Positions 30,601 to 42,600 of a DNA stretch of 64,000 bases are shown here, one piece after another. The translations under genes and the position numbers were made by a program. How positions within the stretch are numbered: position 1 is the first letter of the stretch; each line of letters begins with the position of its first letter. The notes under the pieces were generated by a model. The model did not search any database and was not told where the DNA came from. It worked only from the letters and a program-made list of their open reading frames with translations. Source of the DNA: Pomacea canaliculata (lineage: Eukaryota > Mollusca > Gastropoda > Architaenioglossa > Ampullariidae); contig NC_037592.1 of NCBI RefSeq assembly GCF_003073045.1, positions 16,201,844 to 16,265,843 on the forward strand, read 5' to 3'.

Positions 30601-33600
30601 ATGACATCAGCTTCAATAATGGAGATTGTCTGTTAGGTAGCTGCAGTTTTGAAGCTGATATGTGTTCTTATTCTAATGCTGTTACTGGTGATGACTTTGA
30701 CTGGCAGAGAGGCAGTGGGGGATCATCAAGTCGCACATTGGGTCCATCTACTGACCACACACGCCACACATCAGCTGGGCACTACATGTACCTGGAAACT
30801 TCTGGTGCCAACCTCACAGCAGGGCAGAAAGCATGGCTAGTGAGTGAGACTGTGCTTAGGCCTAGAGATGCAACAGGCGGGTGTCTTTTCTTCTATTACC
30901 ACATGTATGGGGTGGGAATAGGCACCCTGAATGTCTATACACGGTCTGCATCCACTCATAACTTGTTTCTCATCTGGTCTCTAAGCAGCAACCAGGGCAA
31001 TGTGTGGAACTATGGCAGAGCTCCTATAGTGACTAACAACTCATATGAGATCATTTTTGAAGGTGTTTATGGAGGCAACACTACAGGAGATATTGCCATT
31101 GATGACATATCAGTATCACCTTATCGTTGTTATGGCATGATCCAGCCTACAACTCCTTCAAGTTTAACATCACCAGTGACATATCCACCTACCTCCATAG
31201 ACTGTGATTTTGAGTCGGACATCTGTAACTGGCAGCAAGATACTAGTGACCAGTTCAACTGGGAAGTCCAAGCAGGCAGAACACTGACTGGGACAGGTCC
31301 CACTGCTGACCACACTTACAGTACTCTTCGAGGGCACTTTGCCTACATCAACTCATCACATGACTCAGCAAACAGCTCTGCTCGTCTGCTCAGTCCAGCA
31401 CTGACCATTGGACCCCAGGGTGTCTGCTTCAAGTTCTGGTACTACATGTATGGAAGCTCTATTAACAGGATTAACTCTTCTGGCTCAGAGCAATGGAAAA
31501 AGTCAAGCAGTAAGCATTTACACATTTTTTAATTGTAACTTTATGAACATTTCATTTCTAAAAATCTGTAAAATTAAGAGTAATACAAAATTATAACAAT
31601 ACCCACCCCTTAGAAACATTGAATATGCTGAATTTAAAAACATGCAATTTTGAAGAAATATGCAGACTAGCAACAAGCACAACAAAGCTACTGCAGATTA
31701 AATTGCACACAGACTAATTTACCAAAAGAGGAGATAAACCCATGGTGAGGTACAAAGCCACAGTTTTACAACTTAGCTATTTCATGTTGCTTTGGCCATG
31801 AGTCACATGCTGTCCTAAGGTCTAAAACTGACTGCTTAAGTTTCAGTGAGGTGCAAAATTTATTTCTAAGTTGTAAACTACATGTAATTGGGTAACTTAT
31901 CACACATCACAATCTCACGCTTACTAGTGCAGCCATCACCTAACAGGGCAAACTCCAGCTAAATTGGCTGCCGGTTCAGATGACAGTAATTTCCTCTGGC
32001 AGTGCAGTGACTTGTGTCTTTCCTATCCAAGTCACAAGTCACAAGCCACAGCAAATTCTCTATTTAGCTTATTTAGCTTATTTCCCATCGGCAGCTATCT
32101 TTACCTTTTTAAAAAGGATAGGACTATGTAATCAAATTTAAGTTTTTACATTCTGATATTTCTCACTTAATTCCTGGTGAGTTGGTGGCCTTTTGGGCTT
32201 CACCACCCTTCTTACACTTCATTTTTCTTTTACACCTTGTTCACTCACTATGTTGATTTGTTTTTAAAGATAAATGACTTGAGACGATTTACCCCAAAAC
32301 CTTTAAACTTAAAAAATATTTTTATTGCCGTGATATAGCCCTAGTTGCTGGCACGACATTAAACACCAACCAACAACAACAACTCTATCCAAGCTTCTCT
32401 CTGCAGAGTTCTCTTGCTGCACTTCTCCCTCCCTTTTGATACCCCCCAGGAAAGCTAATGGCCTGGCCATATTGTAAGACTGCGCTGATTGTGGCCACCT
32501 AACAGGAGGTTAAGTGCAGCCCATCCTTCTCCCTGCAGCCCCCTCCGTTCTCTCTGGATCAACACAAATGCACATGCCAATCAGCACTGCAGACCATTGC
32601 TGCCAACCAATCGGCCTTCAGCTGGCATATAAGTCTGCCTCTACCACACACATTTACTCACACACAAAAAATGTTAGGAGACATGCTGGTACAAAACTGT
32701 GTACTTATTGTCATTTTAGGGGTCATAAATACCTGATAGCCAAGATGTTCCCAAAGCTGAAACTAAATTTCCAATTCTCTTTTCCACAATAATCCTGGTA
32801 AAACTACATTAATGTTTTTGGCTAAAATTATGGTTGAATTCTCCTGAGCAGGCAATAGCATAGTGAAGGAAAACAGAGCAATATGCCAAAAAGCAATCCT
32901 TATCCACAACTGCGGCATAGCCACAATAATAGCCAGTGAAAGAACACACAGTCTTTAAAAAAGCAGATTAGGCAGAAAAATTCAATGTTTTATGGGTAAA
33001 AGTTGTAACAAAAACAAAAGGAGTATATTTTTATGTCATGCATGCATATGCACTGAGCCAGAAATAAAAATCAAAAAACAAAGAGGCAGAAACTTTAGGA
33101 AAAACTGTCACAAGGATGACAACTGAACTGGCACCACCAGTCTCAGTAACAGCTGCATGCCTTGACCATGATACATCTTGTGATTTAGTTTGTATCTAAT
33201 ACAAATACTTGGGTATAGCCCAGTGCAGGATACTTCTTCCCCAAATATAAGGTTGGGACATAAATTTTTTTAAATTGTAACAGCCTTAGCCAGTGGAAAA
33301 CTGGGATCATATATTAATTAGGCATATCTGTATATAAATATGATATTAAAATTTTGACCTCTTTCTTGAATGATCATGTTTTTGGGAACAGGAGGATGTT
33401 CACCCAGATTTTAGGAAATAGCATCTTCCACTAATCTTTACCCAGTCATCAGAAAAAAAATTTTGACATTTCACTCTCTCATGTCCCATTTAATACCTAT
33501 AGTTTTTGTACAAAAAGTATGTGATTTGTGCTGTAAGGAAGTTTTAGAGGCAGCATATGGACATAATATGGTCCTAACCTCAGTTTTGAGGGTGTCCAAG

Positions 33601-36600
33601 GATATTAATGCTTACTTTAAGTTTTCAAACCATTATACTATTACTGAATATATATCGTTAAATATATTCATTCACAAACATACTTATGCTTTGATATCAC
33701 CAAATGAACATTTATGAAATACGGCAAGCATTTTCATCATTTTTTCTCTCCAATCTTTGGTTCAGTTATGGACACGGTCAGGAACTCAAGGGCCTCAGTG
33801 GAGATACAGTCAGGTACATATACGCACTAATGGATCTACAGTCTTCATCCTGGAGGGTCTGCCAGGACTTGGTGCACATGGGGATATTGCACTTGATGAC
33901 ATTTCAGTGAATGTTGACCACTGCCCTGCTGAAGTGATCTGTGACTTTGAGAACGATGAGTGTGGATACACCCAGGCATATGATGACAACTTTGACTGGT
34001 CTTTTGAAGACTACTACAACTAGTCTGACGTTTTCTGCCCCCTCCGCAGACCACACTTTTGGTACATCTCTAGGACATTACATGTACACCATATCTAGAC
34101 TGCCACCTGGCAGTTTTGCACGGCTGGACAGTCCCTTGCTGGAGGCAACCTCAGGCTCCTGTTTGCAGTTTTGGTACAACATGCATGGGTACAATCTTCA
34201 GGGAGCAACAGTGGGCACACTTAACGTGTACACTCGTAGTGATGGTGCTCTTAGTAACGCCATTTTCACGCGGACTGGAGAGCAGGGTGCTGAAGTGGGA
34301 AATTGCCCAAGCTACTCTCCGCAGTACTGTCCCATTCAAGGTGACATTTGAAGGTGTAGTTGGAAATGGATTCTTCAATGCTATCTGTATAGATGACATC
34401 ACTGTTCAGCCTGGTGCTTGTCCTGGTGAAGGTAACTGTGACTTTGAGGAGAACCTTTGTACGTGGAAGAACACTGCTGTGGGAGATAACTTCGACTGGC
34501 TGCAAGGGCAGAACCAACCACTGGCAGGTTTTTCGGGCACTGTTGTTGACCACACGCTGAACACAGTCTATGGTGTTTATATGTACACTGACTCATCTCC
34601 ACCTCGTCAGACTGGTGACAAAGCCTGGCTTATTTCTCCATCATTTGACAACTCTACAGCTCGTTGTCTGTCACTGTGGTACATGATGGCTACAAGAGGC
34701 ACTATCAACATCAAAGTCATCGCTTTGACCAATGGTTCTCTCATGAATGTTGCAAGCATAAATCAGGTTAGTGAACTTCTTCATTCTATTTATGTGATTT
34801 ATTGTTTTTTATTTTTTGGATGTTGGGGAACTTTCATCAGCTACACTTATGGGACTGTCATATAAAGGAATGTATTGGTGTAATCCGGAAACTGAGAGCT
34901 GCATTTACCTATTCAAAAAAATGTTAAAAACTTTATTTTTATGCTTTTTTTTTTACTTTTGTATTTCTGCTTACTGTATAATTGTGTATGTGTGTGTATA
35001 TATATATATGTATTGTGGTGTTTCAGGAGGGAACTGACTGGCAGTTGTCAAGAGTGACCATAGCTAACATAAATTTCTCTTACCGCATTGTAATAGAGCA
35101 CATTATTCAGACTCCTGGTATGAGTGATGTTGCTATTGATGACATCTCAGTACAGACAGGAAATTGCAGTGTATTGCCGACAGTGTCTCCACAGCAGTGT
35201 GCCTTCACCTGTCCTGGATCAACCACATGCATTGCTCGCAGCAAAGTCTGTGATTTTGTTTCTGACTGTCCCCATGGAGAGGAGGAAACAGCTTGTGGCT
35301 ACAACTGCAACTTTGACAATCAGACTTGCCACTGGGTCAGCAACAGTGAAGGAACCTATGTCTGGACCAAATACCGTGGCGCCACCCCTGATTCCAACAC
35401 AGGGCCAGACAGAGATCACACCACTAACTCTGGCCTGGGCTACTACTTGTACACAGATGCCTCTAATGGAACTCGTTATGACCAGGCTCTTCTTCAGAGC
35501 CCACTGTTCCAGAGCTCTTCAGCCACGTGTCAGCTAAGCCTCTGGTACCACATGTTTGGCAGTGGGGTTGGAGATCTTTTTGTCATGAAGGAGGAAGGTG
35601 TCACAAAAACTTACTTGTGGAAAACTAGCGGTGACCATGGCAACCGATGGTATCAAGCAGTTATTCCTATTGAGCGGATGGCCTCACCTTTCACTCTGAC
35701 AATTGGATCTACAAGATCCTTTAATGTTCTTGGTGACATTGCCATTGATGACATTTTTTTCCAGCACTGTTCCTTCCCAGACCCAGCTACCAGCTGCACA
35801 GCATACAGCACCTTTAAGTGCAGGAGCCAGGCTTGTGTTCCAACACAGAATGTATGTGACTTTGTTGATGACTGTGGAGATGGCACTGATGAACTTGACT
35901 ACACCTGTGATGATTATATTCGCTGTGACTTTGAGACAAGCATGTGTGGATGGAATCAAGACGTTACAGACAACATGGACTGGATTCGACTTGCAGGACC
36001 CACCCCTACACCAGGAACTGGCCCTTTGCATGACCACACCCTGGGTACCAGTTCAGGACATTACATCTATGTAAAAAGCTCTGACCCTCACAAAGAAGGA
36101 GCCACAGCCAGGATTATTAGTCGTGCCTTTCAATCTTCTGGTCAGCTCCATACTGTCAATTGAAGTTTTTCTACTACATGTATGGCCAAACCATAGGCAG
36201 TTTGTCAGTTTACACTCGAAACTCTTTCAATGGTCCACTTGTTAAAAGGTTCAGTAGATCTGGTGAGATAGGCAATTATTGGGTGAGCTCTGTGGTACCT
36301 ATCTATGACACAAAGCCTTTCCAAATCATAATAGAAGCAACCTTGCACAATTCTTCTTTGGGAGACATAGGAATAGATGACACCATCTTCACTTCAGCAT
36401 GCAAACTTCTGACAACAGACTTCCCCATAGGCACACCAGGTTCTTCAGTCACAACACCTTCACCTTGTGGTGACCCCAGTGTTTACTATCAATGTTCAGA
36501 CACTTCAGCTTGTATACCCAGATCTCAGGTATGTGACTTTATGGTCCAGTGTACTTATGCTTCTGATGAAGTTGACTGTGGGGCATGTGATTTCCAGCAG

Positions 36601-39600
36601 GGTATGTGCGGTTGGCAGGACATCAGTGTTGATAAGTATGTGTGGGAAACGACATAATGGCTCCACAGCTTCTGCCATTTCAGGACCAAACGCAGACCAC
36701 ACCACAGGGAAGACCACTGGAAACTATATTTATGTAGACTCAACTGCAACAGATGACTATGGGAAAGCAGTGATGGTATCACCTATGTATGGTGCCTTTG
36801 GTGCTGATTGTGAAATCAGTTTCTGGGTGCACAAGAAGACATTTTCATACCTGACTTTGTACATGGTTCCTCCAGGACAGAGTCCATACGATGGCCAGCG
36901 TATTCAAGTGTGGCAAGTTTCAGCAGCTCTGGGCAGTAACTGGACCAGTGTTACAGTTGGTCTAGATGCACACCCTCCAGGCTACAGACTTGTTTTTGAA
37001 GGTATTTTACGTTCAGTTGATGGTGACATTGCACTTGATGATATTTCGTTTAGTGACAGCTGTGCTGTTGGCACAAGTACAGAGTTCTGTGCAGCAGGCC
37101 AGCTCCAGTGTAACAATCAAATCTGTGTAGATGGGACCACAGTTTGTGACTTTAGTAATGACTGTGGAGACAACTCAGATGAAAAGAATTGCTCTAGCTA
37201 TGTTGAGCGTTGCAACTTTGAGGTGGATTTGTGCAATTGGATTCAGGATCAGACAGATGTATTTGACTGGACCAGAAAATCAGGGTCTACCACCACAGCA
37301 GGCACTGGCCCTGACAGAGATCACACATTAGGCACTGAGACTGGAACATACTTGTACTTAGAGAGTTCTAACAGAAAAGCTAATGACACTGCCAGGTTAA
37401 AAAGCCTAATTTTCCAGCCAGCATCAGAAGGTCAGTGCTACATGCGATTCTTTTATCACATGTTTGGGAAGGACATCAATGCTCTTAACATCTACATAGA
37501 AGGAGCAGAACAAGGCTCGAGAGCACTGCTGCTGTCTATTCATGGTCAACAGGGTGATGAGTGGCGCAAGACCATCCTCAGCATTGTTAGTGCATATAAC
37601 TTTAGGGTTGTGATTGAAGGGACAACAGGGGCCAGTGACCTTGGTGACATAGGCTTGGATGATATCTCTTTCACACCAGGCTGTCGTCTGGCAGTAGGGG
37701 CAAGTCTGCCACCAGTCCTCCCAACCAACACCAGTCAATGTCCTGCAGGAACATTTTTTTGTGCACCATATATACCATGCCGCTCAAATATGTTTCTCTG
37801 TAATTTCAACTCTGATTGTGTAGACAGCATAGACGAAACCCAGTGCCCATCAGCTTGTGATTTTGAGACACATTATGTCCCTATGTGTGGGTGGACCAAT
37901 CAACGTGAAGGAAATGCAGCAAACTGGATTTTAAGAAATCCTATTTCTTCAGCTTACCCCAAAGTAGATCACAATCCAGGGACACCTTTTGGGCACTTTG
38001 TTGGTGTCACAATTCCAATCACCCAGTCCTTGAGTGCCAATTCATGGCTTGTGTCTCAAGTTTATAGAAATTCAGGTCCTTCATGCAAATTTAAATTCTG
38101 GTACTTGCACAGTGGCAGTACAGTCATTAACCTGGTTCTATTTGTTAGGTCTGGTGGTGCAGATCAACAAATCTGGGCACTGCCCTCCCCTCGACCCACA
38201 CCCAATGTTTGGCACAATGCTACTGCCTTGATGCCTTCTTGTGTCTCAGAATTTCAGCTTGTGTTTGAGCTGCAAGGACTGAGCAATGGTTATGCTGCTC
38301 TTGATGACTATTCCTTCCAGAACTGCGGATTACCTTCCATGAGTTCTTCTCCTCCTGTCTGCAATAAATTAAGTGAATTTCAGTGTGGCAATGGGCAGTG
38401 CATACCCAAAGGCCAAGTATGCGACATGCAGTCAGACTGCTGTGACAATTCTGATGAGTCTCCTTACCAGTGCTATGCATATAAAAAAATCGATTTTGAG
38501 CAGGGCTTGGATGGTTTTATACAGCTGACTGATGACAATTTTAATTGGACACGTCATCGGGGTCCAACAGAGACATCAGGGACAGGTCCCTCACAAGATC
38601 ACACAACTGATTCTACATCTGGATACTATTTATATATTGAATCTTCCCCTCCACAGCAGATGAATGACAAAGCCCGTCTAGCATACAATCTACCAGCACC
38701 CACTCCTGGCTTTTACTGTAGCATGCGTTTGTGGTACCACATGTATGGAGCACACTCAGGGAGCCTTAACATTTATAGTCTAGATGCAGCAGGTAACACT
38801 ATCCCTTACCAAACCCTGGCCCTAGACCATGGCAACCAATGGTTGAAATCAGAAGTCACTTTTGATGCACAGCTTCCTTTCTCAGCAATCATTGAAGGAG
38901 TTGTAGGGGTGGGACAACTGAGTGACATAGCAATTGATGATGTCTCTTTCACACCAGGATGTGGCATAGGATCACCTACTCCTCCTCCAACACTATCTAC
39001 AACAGTGACACAGTCCTCTACTACCTCACCTTTCCCACTTTGCCAGGCTGGTCAGTTCCAATGTGCATCCACTGGCATTTGCATCCCAAAAGAAAAACAG
39101 TGTGACTTTAACACAGACTGTCCTGATAACAGCGATGAAATGTCATGTTTCACCATTGGTACCTGTACTTTCTCATCCTCTGTCTGTGGGTGGACAGAAT
39201 ACATTCCAGATTCAATGGACTGGCAGCGTGTGAGGCCTAGCGATATTCACAATGTCACAACTTCCCCACAAAAAGATGGCGATGGGTCAAGCAATGGCTA
39301 TTTCTGTACTTACAGGACACTCAAAATGGTAACACCAATGGCCAGACAGACAGACTAATGAGTCCAGTGTACAGCAGGTGTGCTGGAGAATGCAAGATTC
39401 AGTTCTCATACTTCATACAGGGATCTAACCCAGGAACTCTAGCTCTCTCAATCTTTTCATCTTCTGTGAACAACACTCTGTGGAAATCAGTCAGCACTAC
39501 ATCAGACCAGTGGGTCACAGAAATTGTTGGAATTGACCGAAGGAAAGACAAGTTCTCTCTTCAGTTTGAACGTTTAGAGTTATCAAACATGTCAGGCACT

Positions 39601-42600
39601 ATTGCCATTGATAACATTGAGTTTTCTAACTGCGGACTACCAATGCCTGTTTCAGCGTGTCAAGCAGACTTCTTCACTTGTACAAACCATGCTTGTATTG
39701 ACAACAATCTCATCTGTGATCACATGGATGACTGTGGTGACAATTCTGATGAAAGTAACAGTCTGTGTACTCAGTACAAAATGTATGACTTTGATGAAAA
39801 CCCAAATAATCTTGGTGATTTAACTCAGGGGCTGATTACATTGATGACCAGCAAGACTGGTCACTGTACAAAGGAAACAATGCACCTGGCCTTCCCACCA
39901 TGGACCACACAACAGGCACACAGAATGGACAGTACATCTACCTCTGGGCCTCCAGCATAACTCACTTTGGTGACAGAGCATGGCTGATATCTGTACCCTT
40001 CCAAGCCTCTACCTCAGACAAACCTTGTTCACTCCACTTCTTTTACTATATTTATGGCAACAGTGGACATCAGATCAACATCATGTATCGTACACATCGC
40101 AATGGACCAGCAGACAAAGTGGAATGGTCAGTGAGTAGCAGCTATGGAGCCGTATGGCAGAGAGCATCCGTACGGATTAGTGTCTCCCAGCCATTCCAGG
40201 TCATCGTCGAAGGTCAGCTAAGGGGCAGCAGCTATGGTGTAGCCATTGATGACCTTTCCCTCAGCCCTGGCTGCTCTGTCAGTGACAGTCCACTGCCAGC
40301 ACTACCAGTAACCCCACCCACCACACCTCCTCCAGCCTGTACAAGCAACCAGTTCTTATGTATCATCAACAAGATGTGCATCAGCAACAGAAGTCGATGT
40401 GATGGTGTCAGTGATTGCCCTGACTCCTCAGATGAACTGGGTTGTGGTAAGACAGCAAAGTGTTTGTTTTAAAATAAATGGATTTCCACTTGAAATATTC
40501 TTAACTTTTTCTCAGAAGGATGTAACTAAAAATAATTAAATGCATTAAACATCCAGAATTTTGCAACTTATTTATATCAAAATTTTTACAAAAGAATGCA
40601 AAGAAGAATGCATAAAATTATGTATCAGATCCCTACTATATTATGTTAGACTTTACATTTTGAAAGAAGACTTGCATTTATCACTGATGGCAATTTTTGT
40701 AATCAAAGTAAATGTTTATGGGTTGTTGCAGGCTGCAGCAGTGACACATTTGCCTGTGATAATGGTGCATGCATCGATTTAGACAAAAAATGTGATGCAG
40801 CCAATGACTGTGGTGATGAGAATGCATCAGATGAAAAAGATCCTAGCTGTACCAATTACTTGCGCTTCAATTTTGAAAGTTCAAGTTTTGGTGAATTTAC
40901 CAAGGTCACACAGGCACAGAAGATAAGACTGACTGGCAGATTGGGCAAGCAAGCAGCATGTCATTCTCAGGACTTCCACATACGGACCACACCACTGGGA
41001 AATCTTCCGGACATTTCTTGTTTGCAAGGTCTCACAACCCTGGAGACACAGCCTGGCTCATTTCTCGACCATTTGGAGCAACAGCAGGACAGAACTGCCA
41101 GATGAAGCTTTTCTTCTACATCTTTGGCAGCAGTGTGCATCATCTCAGCATCCTGTACCGCACACACAATGCTGGGCCTCCTGATGGGCAGATCTGGACA
41201 AGTGCTGGTCAGCAGGGCCCCAAATGGCTGGAAGCATCACCCCTCATCAGTATTGCCACGCCTTTCCAGATTATTATTGAAGCAGATGTGGCCATGGCCA
41301 ATCAAGCTATTGCCATTGATGATGTGTCTTTTCACACCTGATTGCCGACATAGTGTTCACCAACCTTCCACCTTTGCCTGTCACCACAACAGCGAACACA
41401 GTGACTTCAGTAACTGCAGCAACATCACAGCCTAAGCCACTGGTGTGCAAAAACACTGAGGTGATGTGTGACAACAGACAACAATGTTATGCCAAGACTC
41501 AGCTGTGTGATAACAAAAACGACTGTGCTGATAAAAGTGATGAAGCAGAATGCAGTGAGTCTCTTCTTTCTTTCTTGCAGACTCTTTTAATGTGTTGTTT
41601 TTGTCTTTATCTTCTGTTTGGGTGATATGCTACCTCAGGTTGACTTGCACACAATATTCTTCCTCAGTAGGACTTACTTTTGATGAATGTTGGGATATTT
41701 GTAAGCAAAAATAAAAATACTATTGTTAAAATATAGTATTGTTAACAGTTCAGATCATTTTTATCAGAACGAAGCAACAGTATTATTGCTGGTTGTAATG
41801 CATGGTTATATTTGTTGCATAGCAACGGCTCTAGATAAATGCAAATTAGGATAGAGCTGTTGATATTAAGGCATAAAGATAAAACAAAATACAGGTCCAG
41901 TCATAATCTTTTTCACTCTTGGTTTTATGTAATTATCTCATCTTTTCCAGATGCATGACATTTTTAAAAACCTATCAAGTTTTTTGGTTTTCCAGAATAA
42001 TGTTGGTTTTTTTAATGATGTTCAGATGCTTCTTTGTTTTGATTGTATTACAATCTTTTTTTCAGCTTGTACTTCTGGATTTTGTTCCAATGGTGGTCAG
42101 TGCTCAGTTAAAGCTGGTGTAGGACCAACATGCAAGTGAGCACCTATTGACAAAATTATACAGTACTCAATAAAGTTTTTATCAGAAGATAACAATAGTA
42201 ACTTCATACTTTTGTATGAAAACCCATGCTTTTTTAAGCTTTCTGTAGAATAATAAGAGCAATTTATTTTCGGTTTATGCTGGAATTTTGAAATTATTTT
42301 GTGTATTTAAATTTTTTTATGTCTGTTACTGTAAGCCCAGAGGGGACTACTCTGTCAGTTTGTCTTGTCTATGAATCCATGAAGACTTTGAAGTCTCCTT
42401 TTAACACGCAGTTTTGGTTGCATTGTTTTTGTTTCTATACGTATACTTTGTTTAATTTAAGTCCATATTTGTTTATTTTTGCAAGTTTGTTTAGTTCAGC
42501 GTATTGAATCTACTTAAAATGGGCAAATGTCCTAGTTATTATTATTTTATTGTTAATCCTCTTATGTTTTAGTTGCATCAACAACTACTCAGGCTTTTAT

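Larger units (their letters stand above)
31510..33765 (+). other. Intron splitting MAM 18 between the giant exons
   Basis: A 2,256-nt intron that interrupts otherwise intronless coding sequence in the middle of MAM 18. It contains two dispersed repeats (32090-32395 and 32505-32600). The remainder shows nothing recognisable. Confidence 0.55.

Noticed and set aside
29014..38480. Minus-strand open frames opposite the giant exons
   Set aside because: They are antisense shadows of the MAM/LDLa coding strand and show no domain of their own.
39301..39316. Possible 3' splice site (ctgtacttacag) inside exon 37
   Set aside because: Restoring one T gives a continuous MAM reading ([12 protein letters not shown]), and no donor upstream fits the domain, so a base loss explains it better than an intron.
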